Under the pieces are notes generated by a model. The model was given only the letters and a program-made list of their open reading frames with translations, ran no database searches and had not been told where the DNA came from. A DNA stretch of 64,000 nt from contig JABSSW010000014.1 of the NCBI GenBank assembly GCA_018902385.1, positions 62,001-126,000 on the forward strand. The letters run 5' to 3'. The position numbers were made by a program, and so were the translations under genes. Shown in pieces: positions 21,380 through 32,900 of the stretch. Within the stretch, counting starts at the first letter, position 1, and every line of letters begins with the position of its first letter. The DNA is from Physcia stellaris. Taxonomy: Eukaryota; Ascomycota; Lecanoromycetes; Caliciales; Physciaceae.

Positions 21380-24300
21380 TCTATAATCCTGTGATCGGTC
21401 ATTTTAAGCCCACTGTATATCATAAACATACTGTGTACCATATCAGAATTAGCTGGCTTAAACATCCACATGATGCCATTGTTGAGTCATAGGTTTTTGT
21501 TGGGACCAAAGCGGAGTTCGACGGAGAGTTCAGAGTTTGGAACATGATCTGTTAGTAAAACGTCGAACTGTGATTTGAACCATCATTGAGGTTAGGTATC
21601 CCATGGTCTGGCCATAAGTGGTGCTAAATTTTATGATGCACCGACAGATCTGCCATTACCCGACCTTGGACGAACTTAGAAAATGATGTTTAGATTCATG
21701 TGACCTTCATGTGCTTTGTGTCAGAGACGAATAAGCGTTTTGTCATAATGAATGTGTTGATGACGATGCATCAAGGGCAGGACAGCATCACAGCAGACCA
21801 TGGAATATTGAGACATTTGGACCATCGATTGGTCTAAATGTCTGAATGTCAAATTTTCAAAAGTGATGCTGTATTGAAGTCGAAACGTTCCCAATACGAC
21901 ATTTTCAACGAAAGGATAGAATGGGAAAAAATCTTCTGGGTTAAGGGGTAGGCACCTGGAAATGCTCCAGATTTGACGCCACGTGCAGACGCGCCCACGC
22001 GAAAATCACGCTAGCGAAGCCGCTGTTGAAAACCGCCAGCCACGCTTTTAATTGCTTTCTCTTTCTCTTCCCTTATGCTGCAGCATGCTTCCTTCAATAA
22101 CGTCCTCTTCTTCCGTCATGGAACGATTCTTGACATAGGATTGCTACTTGACCACCAGCCATACCTATTCCGCCCATCCTCCACCGTATCCGCCAGTCGC
22201 TCAACCATCTGCCAAACGCGCTTGATCTCCTCTCCGTTTCCCTCTCCTCCCGATCTCTCGCTCTTCTAGAGCAACACAAAACAACGCAGCGCACCTTCCC
22301 TACAGTCTCCCGAAGCTCATCTTCTTGCCTCGCGCAGGAATGTTTCACGACCTCTCGTACGCACCTGCGGCTTCAGCCTGGACGTCACTTCTCGAGCCTC
22401 ACAGCATGGTCTCACATGGGATTTTGACAGCTCTGGACCTGGTTTCGCTGCGATCGCAAGATTGTAAAGGGTAGTGCGACGAGGATGGGTTTTCGGAACT
22501 TAACCCTAAGTTATCGTCGGTTTTAGTTTCGCGGTCATAGCTGTCAATTCTCTTATTAGTTTCTTGTCGTTCTTGTCTTGCTGGTTTCGGCCGGCTTGAT
22601 GGGGATGGCGAGTTTCGAAACGGGATTCTGACGTCCAGTGTCTCTTGTAGGCAGTGATGTGAAGGTTCTATGCGCCGGAATTGGTCAGACCTCCAGTTTG
22701 GAGGCGCGCGTCAGTCTCTTCTGCTGGACATCATGCTCTGGTAATTTTATGGGATGTTTTGTTGATTCTTGTGGAGTGTCGGTTCGGAAGACAGTAGGTG
22801 GGGTGTGTCAGGCCCTTTTGCTAAGGTCGTCTCTGGGTTCTTCATTTACTGTCGAAGTCCTTCGTTTGGTGTTGGCTCAGCCTTTCTTTGCAAAGCCATC
22901 TAAGATCATGCTTCTGTCGTTGAGAGTCTTCGCTAGTCACTTTCCACCACTGTCTGCGAGAGGATGCTAGGATTTTCTCTTTCCGAATTGCAATCTGAAT
23001 GTATGAAAAGCTATGAGCATGTTGGTGTCTACACTCGGGCTGTAAATCGATGTACACTTCACCAGGGTCTTGTGCCCTTTGAAGCAGAGATCATCTCGTC
23101 AGCACCTGTATATCTTGATCGCCAGCCAATGCTGTTTGCAAGATTACACAACGAGGTCTCCTAGCTCACAACAGGAGTGTACATCCTTTGCAACCGCTCG
23201 CGAGGTCGTTGCTGTATCAGTAACCGCCTCGTTGAGCTTATGGCACAACAGCCGCTCCGGCAAGCTTTGAGTCAGCCAGAAAGCATTTTGTCGACCGGAG
23301 AATCCGAAACAAGTCACGCAGACAACGGAAAGCGTCAACGCTGACATACACCCTCCTCGTCTGAAGAAAGCATTTTCGGGTTAAGCAAGGGTACCTGATC
23401 TTGCATCGAGTAAAGTACATTCAAAGCAGCGAAGACGTCCCGTACACATCCCCTCCTCCCAGCCTCCCCAGTCGGAAGCAGGGACCTCCTGTCCACTCCC
23501 CCATACCCCTATCTCGCTCACAAAGCCCGCATCACGGCACCAGCCACCGATGCCGAAGCTCCCCGCTTATCCCGACCAGACGCGTCAATTGTCTCCTCTT
23601 ACGTCTGAGCGTAAGGGTCGATCGACGAGCGCCGATACCCTGATCCTGCATCCTGCTCTCCTTCCTTTCGGGGTTGGGGCCGTGGCGTGTGGGATCACTA
23701 TACCTCCCGCCGAGGAGAAGAAGTACGATTTTTAAAGATGTTGTTTGTTCGCTTTCATGCCCTCCTGCCTTGACCTCTGTCTTTTTTTCGATGGGGGAAG
23801 AGGTGGGAGAGGAAACAAAGACTTGTCTCTGAGGGTACTGCATTACACACTGAGAGGTTTTCATTTCCCTTGTAGGGAGTTTTGGAGAGGGCGACCTGGA
23901 GATCTTGCGCGCTGAGGCTTTTGGGAGAATGGTTGGGAGGGATACGACCGGTGAGGCGGGCTTGGTTGGTGGAATGACGGTTAGTATCCCCTATCCAAGT
24001 ACCCTCCACGACTGAAAGAAGAGCGACACACTCGAAGCACAGCAGCTGCAGCCATCAACAACAAAGATCACCAGTCTCCACCCTCACACCTCCTTTCCAC
24101 CTCTTCCACCCCCATCCACCCCCACTATCCTCTCAACAATTCTAGCAACCCTCCAGAGCTACCGCAGCACACCCACCTTCCCACCCTCTCTAACCACCTC
24201 TCCCAAAACTTTCCCACCCCACCACCACTCCCCCCACCCCCATCCCACCCCAAGCCCCCACAGCACGCTTCCCACACACCTTGGAGAGTTTTGCACCGGA

Positions 24301-25355
24301 TCCCCAGACGCAAGGAGCAGGGCCTCTCCAGAGTGAGGATCAAAGCTTAGCGCTTGTCTGCCTCCCTGTATCTGCCGCTGTGCAAATCCCCCTCTCTCTC
24401 TCGGCCCCACTGGAATGGCCTCTGCTACTGTTGGTGCTTGGGATGCATTGGGATGGGAGTTCGGTGGGGAGTGACGGGGATTGGGAAGGGCGAGGCGGTG
24501 AGGAGGAAGGGGGCTCGCTGGGAGGACGCTGGGGTTTTGGGAGATTGTGGGTGTGGTGGCGGGGAGGGGAGGGGGAAGGGGGTGCTGTGGTAGGGGATGG
24601 GGTTCGGGGGCGGGGAAGTAGTGGGGGATAGGCCGAGGAGGCGGGCGCCGTCGTTTCTTGCTTCGGTGAGACGGCGGTGCGGGGGGCTTTTTTATAAGTC
24701 TTCCCTAATTTCAGGGGAATGAGAGGGGTGGCTGACTACGTCGTAGGAGTGCGGCGGGAGGATCCTGCGTCGGCGGGCGGTGGGGGTGGGGATGGCTTGC
24801 TGGCATTGAGGTGAGAGACTTTTGGGGTCATGAATTACTGGATGTTGGAGCTTGGGGCCTGGGCGGTGCGGTGAGTGATTTCTTTAAACTGATTCGTGGC
24901 CGGGGGCTCACTATGCACCTAGCAAACGACCTGGAAGACAGCTACAAACCATGCTGTTGCTGCAAGTACGGTTCGGTAGCTGGCAAATGGAGATTGCAGT
25001 AAATGGAGGCAACATTGAAGCAAGCAGGGATTGAAGCCAGCGAGTCCAAGCCCATGTTGAAGCAAGAGTACTCTCGACGAATGGCACGAATTAACTACGA
25101 AGGGAACACTCGTTGGTGGTTTTGATATAGCTCCAAGCACTGTACGGACATAGAGCCAACCTCTAATCTCCTAGCACTATCGCGTCAACATCTGCACAGC
25201 TGAAACAACCCCCGAAGCAAACTACAGACAACGATGAAAAGCAGCATGCCATGCCAAATGGGGTATATCATCGCCTCGTCCCGCTCCTCCCAAAACGCCC
25301 TTTCTCGTCCCGCCCTCTGTAACCCTTTTCCACTCCTTGTAAGGAAGCCATGAGT
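21380..25355. other. 4-kb stretch without a convincing gene
   Basis: No ORF has a recognisable domain. A nested inverted repeat lies at 21782-21872. From about 21960 to 22340 the sequence looks promoter- or leader-like (G+C-rich, CT-rich, with a cacgtg E-box). It is followed by a 44-codon ATG-started ORF at 22340-22474 that I cannot judge. From 24030 to 24340 the plus strand is C-rich; from 24440 to 24660 it is G-rich. A long non-coding transcript, or a gene with many short exons, could be hidden here. Confidence 0.4.
21782..21872. repeat. Nested inverted repeat
   Basis: The outer arms, 21782-21791 and 21863-21872 (acagcatcac / gtgatgctgt), are perfect. The inner arms, 21811-21823 and 21831-21843 (agacatttggacc / ggtctaaatgtct), have one mismatch and a 7-nt loop. 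The layout suggests a decayed miniature transposon or an RNA hairpin. No target-site duplication was identified. Confidence 0.6.
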
Positions 25356-27529
25356 TCATTTCCTCACGATCTTCAGCAACGGCGCAATCCTCGCCCTTTT
25401 GCTGAGCCCCACCCTAAACTTGACCTGCGAGCTGTTGAGCGGACTATGCACCGGTTTCGCCGTCTTGGGCGGCGTGGTAGGGGGTGTTGTGAGCTTTGCT
25501 GGTGAGACAGGAGGGGGAGGGACATTGGTATTGCTGCCTTTGCTTTGGGACAGGATTTTTGGAGGCGGATCCGTGGGTTCTGCGTCGTTGCCGGGTTGGA
25601 GAGGGTTTTCGTCGTTCTCGTCTGGGAGGATGACGGGAGCTAATTCGGATTTCTTCTTGCGGCCTCGTTTCTTGGGCGGGGCTTTGGTCGATTGAGGCGC
25701 GTCGGTCACTGTAGTCTCGTGATCGCTGTCGGCTGGAGCGGTTGCTTCGTCTGTTTTGCGCTTTTTGCGGCCTCGGGGTTTGGGGACTGTTGGTGTTGCT
25801 TCTTCAGGTGCTGGCGCTTCTGTGTGCTCGTCGTCCTCGTCGTCGGACGGAGCTGGCATTGTATTCGCTTTCCGCTTTCTCGAGCGCTTTGTAGGCTCCT
25901 CGTCGTCCGCTGAGTTCTCATCGAGGTCTTGTTCGGCGGGAGCTTCGTCGGTTGGCAAATCACGCTTGTTGCCATCTTCTTGCACTGATGGTATTTTCGC
26001 GGCATCCTGAATAACTTCAAGGACTTTGTCGCGCTCTTGGTCATCTATGGTTTCCACAGGCTGGGTATCTTGCTTCTTTGGTCTGCCTCTGCCTCGTTTC
26101 TTGGGAGAGGGGTCTGCTTGTGCTTGCTTGGCCTTCATCTCCTCCTCTTTGGCCCAGTACTGCTCCCATTGCTGATCTACAGCGGCTGCTTGACCGGGAT
26201 TTTTCTTCTGGCCCTTTAATCTGGGCCATAGCTTCGGGATAGCAGTGGTTGGCATCTTTGCTTCTTCCTCGTCTTCTTCATCTAGCTCGACCTTGGGCGT
26301 GGGTTTCTCAAGCGCGGTTGTTTTGCGTCTGTTCCTGGCCTTTCGCTTCCCTTTGACTAGGTCTTCGGGTCTTTTGGAGAAGTTTTCGGGGATGAGCAGA
26401 TCTTTCTCGTTATGGGTACCCCTTGATCGACTCGGCCTCGGCTGGTATTGGTCTTCCGGTAAGTCGATCGCTGGGCCATCTGAACTTAGTTCGTCGACGG
26501 CTGGCAAAACGCGTGCTTGCTGCTTCTGTAAGCTCCGTTGGGGATCTGTCTTTGAAGAACCGGCTGGTGGGAAGGAAAGTTCGTTCTGAGCGTCGACTTG
26601 ACCCGAATCATCCTTTGTGGACGACGTCGGCTTATCATCCAGATCATTGCTGCACTGGTTTTGGGGAGAGACCTGATGATCCGCCACCACAGATTCCTCA
26701 TTCGTGTAGTTGAGGAAGTCGTTTGTGCCGAAGCTGTTTCCACCTGACAGGTCGGTTGATGTAGGTTTAGTGGGTGTTGTATTTGGTATAGTGGGCCAAG
26801 TACTTGGATTAGACTGTTGACTCCGTGCACCGATGACGACTGCTGGAGTAGAAACTTTTTGTATGGACGTTTCAACCCTGAAGTGGCCTCCGAAACCGCC
26901 AGTATCAAGAACTGGGGTCTCCGCTGCTCCATAGCTGTCGAGCATAGCGTTCACCCTGCTGGCAGCAGCGCTGTCTTCCAAGGGGCTCTGTTCATCTTGT
27001 GCCTCTCCGTCTACGTGGTCATGCTTGCCTGACTCATAGGATAGCGACGATCTGCCAAGCTCATCTTCACTGTGTTCATAGATATTATCTCGATCCCGAG
27101 TGCTCTTGCCATATTTCTTCTGCTGCTTCTTCTCCTTGCCTCGTAGACTCGATACCGTAGCCCTTCGACCCTGACTTTTTGTCCACTGGGGTGAAAGTGA
27201 TGGCTGTTCGGATGAATGCCGAGACCTTGTCGTTGAAGGGTTCGACTCTGGTGTCGGCTCAAGCAGGTTTTTGTGCGCTTCTCTCAATTCGCGACTAAGA
27301 CGATCTAAATGCCGATGTCAGCTTCAGCGTCATGGTTTCGAGATCGAGACGGACCCGTCGAGCTTGTACTTGGCTGCTCTGATTGTTGCATGATCTTGGG
27401 AGGGGACGAGCTTGGAAGGTCAATGATCGTATCAAGGCTCAATTGAAGTGGCTCATCTTCTGGTGGCGGTGGACTGCCGGCTTCGTTGGACTCGTCATCC
27501 GAGTCTTGAACGACCTTGCGAGCTGCCAT
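25356..27529 (-). CDS. AT-hook DNA-binding nuclear protein
   Basis: Exon 2 is 25356-27304. Exon 1 begins at ATG 27529 and ends at 27355 (gtccgt donor, 50-bp intron, 707 residues) or at 27370 (gtacaa donor, 65-bp intron, 702 residues). Both keep phase 1; the branch ctgac and acceptor tttag are shared. The protein is charged and mostly disordered. It carries at least three AT-hook-like cores: KKRGRGRPKK, KPRGRKKRK and PPKKRGRKKK. AT-hooks bind the minor groove of A+T-rich DNA, so it is nuclear and chromatin-associated. A YQPRPSRSR motif sits mid-protein. The last 20 residues form a basic, hydrophobic motif (FRVGLSKRARIAPLLK) that looks conserved and is discussed as a finding. The precise role is unknown. 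Confidence 0.8.
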
Positions 27530-27908
27530 CACTGTAGCTTCTCGTCGACTTCCTTGGCAGAGGCAGTTGTGGACAAATACTTAGGTGACGCGAGAACATC
27601 GCGCTTTGCCGCGTGACACGTGATGCCAAGCTTAATACACAGTATGTAAAGTACCTAAGCCTGCAGATGTGACAGTGGCAAATGTATGTACAAGCCCGAT
27701 ACACTCACTGCTCCAAGACGAAACCGGGGCGCAAAGAAGGTTGAGACCAACATTCCAAGGCTCCATTCGAATCAATACTTCCATTGTTTTCAATCCTACA
27801 TTTCGATTGTTCTACGACAAGAGAAGCCCGCATTTCCGATGCTTACGGGTTTTTACAAATGACAGTTCACACGCCAACGCTTGCCTGACATTCGGATGAT
27901 CATCTAAA
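27530..27908. other. Intergenic between AT-hook gene and HeLo pseudokinase gene
   Basis: 379 bp that contain the AT-hook gene promoter and the 3' end of the HeLo gene (both minus strand). No ORF or RNA gene is supported. Confidence 0.5.
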
Positions 27909-29666
27909 CTATATAACACATCGACTGAGCTCCCGTACAGCAACATCTAAGATGTTCGGTGCAAATATTTGCCCTTCCTCTTTAGTCATCGCTGGTGACT
28001 CATATATCTCCCCACTGAGCATCATCTTCGTCACGGCTGCGTATGTGTTTCCCATGCGAAACCGTAGCGATGCGAGGCCCCCTTTGGCACTTTCATCCAG
28101 CAGAAAAGGTTGGATTTTTGCCAGCTGAAGCAGAGACACATCACCTTTTCCAACATCTACGACCCTCTCCACCAAGCTTCTTAGGGAACGCCACTCGCCG
28201 ATCTCAAGGAGGATCGTACCCAGTGCATAAACATCTTTCGCTGCCGAAAAAGATTCTGAGGGTTCTCCCATAGCTTCAGGATGGCGATAGATGTCTCGTT
28301 GAGGATCAGCAGAGGGCTGTTCTGAGACCTCTGACGGTGAGTTTAGCCTGGAGAAGCTAAAGCCCGCGAGCATCGGAAAATTTAATGACGGCCCCGCAGA
28401 GTTATTCTTTTCTTTTGATGGAAACAGCAGGATGTTCTCTGACCGGAGATTCTTGTGCAGCCACCCTGCCATGTGGAAGAACCTGACGCTTTCTGTAATG
28501 CTGAGGGCAAGCTGTAGCCTCTCCGTCAAACTCGGAGAACCTCCAAATGCCGTACGCAGCGGCCTTGGTGGCTGAAGAGCCGATGATAAGGGCCATTCAA
28601 AGATGCAAGCAATTCTGGATGTATGGGCATCGGAAGCTATCCCTCTACACCTTAAAGAGCGAAAATTGGGGTGTTTGGGAGCTCCGAGTAGAATTGCAAG
28701 ATCCTGCACCCGTCCCATGATCTTACTACGGGAATAAACTGGCAACTCTTTCCACTCGACGAAGACAGCTTCTCCTTCATAACTGGCCATACCCATCTCA
28801 GAATTGCCTTTGACTGCGGCAAAATCGCGAATATTACCACCAACCAGCTTGACAGCAGCCTTCCCTTGCCGCTCCTGGTGCGTATACAGAGAAGAAGTTT
28901 CCGGATACGTCTGGGAAGGGGTAGCACCCATGCCCATGCCGATCGCCTTGATTGTAGCCACACTGGCAAGAGAGGCACTTTCGCTGCCGAAATTCGCTGA
29001 GCCCGAGCTCATGGATGAGTGCTCAAGTGCGTCTTTAAGAGCATGAAGTTCCTCAACCTTGTAGCTCATGTTGATTACATGCGAGAGGACCATTTGAAGT
29101 CCCGAAGCCATCTCATCCTGCCTTAGAGGATCCAGAAGACGCCACAAGTCTTGCACGAAAATTCGAATTTGGCTCACATAGTCTTCGAATTTCGACTTAT
29201 CAATAGTGGCCCACCTCAGCCGCTGAGGATAGGCGTTTCTATCTTGGATGAGCCTGGCTCTGAGCAAGATATCTCTTCGCGCATCGTCAGATATTGCAGC
29301 ATTGAGAGCGCCGACGGCAGGCTGTGGGCTCACATCATCATCGGCGATCTGCAAACCAAGCTTGTAGCGCTTCTTGAGTTTTTCGGTATCCGACAACAGA
29401 CTTTCCAGCTCTCTCAGGGCAGCTTCCACGACTGTGGAATTAAGCCTCCTGTCAAGCTCATTGCTTCCAGATAGTAGACCCGCAAGCCTGGCCCATTGTG
29501 TCAATTGAACTTCCTGTAAATTGAGCATGCATATCAGAGTAGTACTATCTTTGCCTAGATTCTGTGCTGTTGACAGCAGCATGAAACCTTTGATACAGCC
29601 AGCGAACAGCTGGAAGGACAGAGAAATCACCCCCAAGCCTAGGCCAGCAACGGAGAGCGGGTCCAT
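27909..29666 (-). CDS. HeLo-domain pseudokinase (MLKL-like architecture)
   Basis: A single exon encodes 585 residues from ATG at 29666. Residues 1 to about 215 fit the HeLo (prion-inhibition and propagation, HET-S N-terminal) domain: MDPLSVAGLGLGVISLSFQL, then a glycine/aspartate turn, then VQLTQWARLAGLL. The hydrophobic N-terminal helix is the part that inserts into membranes in HET-S. A Ser/Gly/Met-rich linker (about 218-295) follows, then a protein-kinase fold to the end. The ATP-site lysine may be K306 (VFVEWK). The catalytic loop reads WLHKNLRSEN (404-411), so the HRD aspartate is asparagine. DFG is replaced by AGF (434-436). An APE-like HPE (462-464) and the subdomain IX DVYALG remain. 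The catalytic residues are therefore lost, as in pseudokinases. HeLo proteins are known executors of fungal regulated cell death. Its divergent neighbour is an active-looking kinase with ankyrin repeats. That this protein kills cells is an inference. Confidence 0.85.
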   Translation of the reverse strand: MDPLSVAGLGLGVISLSFQLFAGCIKGFMLLSTAQNLGKDSTTLICMLNLQEVQLTQWARLAGLLSGSNELDRRLNSTVVEAALRELESLLSDTEKLKKRYKLGLQIADDDVSPQPAVGALNAAISDDARRDILLRARLIQDRNAYPQRLRWATIDKSKFEDYVSQIRIFVQDLWRLLDPLRQDEMASGLQMVLSHVINMSYKVEELHALKDALEHSSMSSGSANFGSESASLASVATIKAIGMGMGATPSQTYPETSSLYTHQERQGKAAVKLVGGNIRDFAAVKGNSEMGMASYEGEAVFVEWKELPVYSRSKIMGRVQDLAILLGAPKHPNFRSLRCRGIASDAHTSRIACIFEWPLSSALQPPRPLRTAFGGSPSLTERLQLALSITESVRFFHMAGWLHKNLRSENILLFPSKEKNNSAGPSLNFPMLAGFSFSRLNSPSEVSEQPSADPQRDIYRHPEAMGEPSESFSAAKDVYALGTILLEIGEWRSLRSLVERVVDVGKGDVSLLQLAKIQPFLLDESAKGGLASLRFRMGNTYAAVTKMMLSGEIYESPAMTKEEGQIFAPNILDVAVRELSRCVI

Positions 29667-29946
29667 TCCGATACTCAGCGCTTCTGCTGGTATCTGTGCC
29701 TAGACTCACATTTGATCTTTCGTTGACTGTCCAGTCGTTCTTCGTGCGACGACAGACCCTCAATTGGGTTGAGAGAGATGCATGGGTTATTCTTAGCTCC
29801 CAGCAAGTCTTGGCGAGCCTTCTAGATCACACAGCCGGTTCCCCAACCTCGGACTCCTCAGAAACTTTGGTGCTAGAGATACGCGGCCTCTCAAGTCCAT
29901 TTCATGTACAGAGCTTGATCCATGTACATGTAGACCAGCGAACTCA
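29667..29946. promoter_or_regulatory. 280-bp shared divergent promoter
   Basis: The start codons of the HeLo pseudokinase (-) and the kinase-ankyrin gene (+) are separated by 280 bp, so both promoters must lie here or overlap the genes. No TATA box or well-known operator stands out. The compact head-to-head layout suggests joint control. Confidence 0.6.
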
Positions 29947-32900
29947 ATGTCATCCTACCGGCCTCGTACACCTCCTCGGTCCACAATCGGGTACTCTATC
30001 GACGTCTCAAGCGACTCAAGCCGAGGGGTATCAAACCGACTTGTAGGTGGAAAAGCTACTCTGAACCGATCGACTTACGTTCCTCATGTCTTCGATCTCG
30101 TATATCCGGCTCGTGATGCTGTCAATTTGTCCAGCAAATACATTCCTCCAATCTCCCTGGAAGCAGAAACTGTGGACTCTTCGGTCCTTCTCGGTCATGG
30201 TGCGTCTTTTACTGCAAGCTTGCAACGGATCCCAATAGGCCCAAAAACAATTGAGGTCACCACGCAATTGCCCGGATGGTCAACAACATCAGTCAAACTT
30301 GCCCCACCGAGGCCAGCATATGTCGTCTATAAAACAGCCAGAATTGCCTTTGGTAAAAACGGAGAACCTTTACCGCAATACCAAAGGGCTATGCAGAGCG
30401 TGCTCACCGAATTTCACTCCTTAATCAATCCTTCGCTATTCAAGCATCCCAATGTAATCGACTTCCTTGAGATAGCGTGGGGATCTAACCCTTTCTCGTC
30501 GCTACATAAGCTACCTGCTCTTGTTGTTGAGTACGCAGATCATGGGACGCTCTCCAAACTTCTAGCAACCCATAAGGATCTTGACTTTGATATCAAGCAT
30601 TTGCTTTGCCTGGATGTTGCCCGCGGTTTATCCGCGCTTCACGAAGCTGGCCTTGTCCATGGTGACATAAAAGCTGATAATGTTCTGATATTCACTGGTT
30701 CCGACCGCAAATTTCTGGCCAAATTATCAGACTTCGGCTTCTCGATCATTGCAGCTACAGAGTCTAGTGAGGTCTGGATGGGAGGAACAGATCCATGGAG
30801 GGCACCTGAAATAAGAAATGGGCCCATTAAGCTTGATAATGCGGTGAAGACTGATATTTACTCATTTGGATTGCTAGCCTGGCTGATTTCCTGTAACGGC
30901 CAAAAACCTTTTGACTTTCTTGCAGACGGAGGACTAAAAAATGAAGACGTGGAATTACTCAAACAGAGCGATGCGCTTCTCCCAGAGGCGAAAGGAAAGC
31001 CCTGGCTACTCAGGTATCTCAAAGCGCAACAGGGTCCTGGATTCCATAAACGCTTTGAACAAGCTGCTACGACCGTCTTTAACCAGCAACAAACGGCTGA
31101 TACTGTACGCGCCCAAATTATGGGCCTCTCGCCGATGGTGCGCGATCGGTTTTTCACTGAACTTTCTGCTCGAACCCTGGAAAAAAGGCTTGTGAGAAGC
31201 CTTGACGACATCTTCGACTTTTCTCTGACACTGGACTCGGAGTCTCGTGATCTGGATGTCATAGTAACAGTCCTTGAATCTAGCCTCTACCCTAGCGCCG
31301 ACAGCTTATCTTCACAGAAAGAGAACAGCGATCCTAATGGACAGCAGCTCATCAAACACCAGACAAATATCACTAATGACTCCAGCGAACCCCAACATTT
31401 TATTGTGACCCCCCAGCAAACTCAAGTTGACCAATTCGTCAGTAACTCTCCAGGTGCTGCTAGCTCTCACACCGGGGATCGATCAACATCATCAAAATTC
31501 GAAAGTCGAGCGGGGAATGGTGCACAGATTTCGGCCTTTTGGACCGAAAGAGGATTCAAGGTAAGGCTGATTACCACATCAATTATGAAGAGCAGTGCTG
31601 AGCCATGAAAATTCCAGAAACATTGGTTCTCCTGGCAGAAGACTAGGGAGCTCCAGCCATCCGTGCAGAATTTCGTTTTCGACTCATTCAGAGGTACAGA
31701 CAACACAGCCAAAAGTCCGGAGCTTTTCATGATCTGTGCCTATCGTATGAATGGATATGGGTGTAAGCAAGATACAGATGAGGCTTTGCGCTTCTTGCAG
31801 CAGGCTGTCGCGCTTGGACATCACCCTGCTCGAGCGTTCATGTACCGGATATGGAGAGCGTGCCGACCTGCAGAAGTAAATCCAGGCCTCCAGTATCTTG
31901 AGGACTATGCGAAGGCAGGATCACGGCCAGCACTTGCAGATATCCAGGAATCGTTCCGCACAGATGAGGTTGAACGGATCTGGCGCTGGATAACCGATGC
32001 GAGCGGTGGTGTTGGCGCTGCTTGGCTTTCAAATTCTGAGATGCTGGACGGTCATACCCAAAGTCAATGGATCGGCGATGCTTGGCTAATGGACAAAGTC
32101 CGTGAATGTATACCTCTAAAGCCACTTAACCAACTCGTGGTCAACAAACGGGGCGACAGCGTCCTTCATTTCGCGGCTATGTGCGGTCGGTGGAAGCCGT
32201 TCAAAGCCCTGATCTTGGACTACGAACTGGATATTAACCTCCAAAATCCCCAGGGTGAGACGCCTCTGCTAAGCGCCAGTCGCGCTGGACACGGTGGCAT
32301 AATCATCTTATGTCTACAGAAGTTCAATGCAAACGCTTCTCTCGCGGCCATGAATGGTGAAACACCCCTTCACTGGCTGGTACAATTCGATGATGAGTGG
32401 ATCGAGCCAATCATTAAAGACATGATTGCCAGAGGAGCCAACATCGATGCCGCAACGCAAGAACGAGTCAGTCATTCTGTATATCCTGGGCACATTGATG
32501 TAGACTTTCAATTACCAGGGACTGCCCTTAGCTGGGCGGTTCACCACAATAGACCTCACATCGTTCAGATGTTGCTCAGATACGGTGCAAACCCAAATCC
32601 TACCGTACGTGGAAGGACCCTCAGCACTGCTGAGATGGCAGCTTATTACCATCACCACGAATGCTTAAAAGCTATCATCGAGTTTCTTGAATCTAAAGTC
32701 ACTCGCACCACTTCAGACGGTCAAATCGACAAACGACACGCAGTATTGTTTGGTCCACTCGTCATTGAAGCCGAAAAAGCAGCCGATAAATTTTCAATGA
32801 TCCTGCGTGGGGGGGCCGATTATCTGAATCGCTTGCATGCTACTTTGGATCTTTTGCAACAAAAAACCGAATTCGCGAATTTCCAAGGTCAGATGGAAGG

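Noticed and set aside
22340-22474. 44-codon ORF preceded by an acceptor-like cgcag
   Set aside because: Too short and unrecognised to call; kept only as a note in the gap entry.
24125-24631. Gly-rich ORFs on both strands
   Set aside because: Produced by C-rich and G-rich runs; no protein features.
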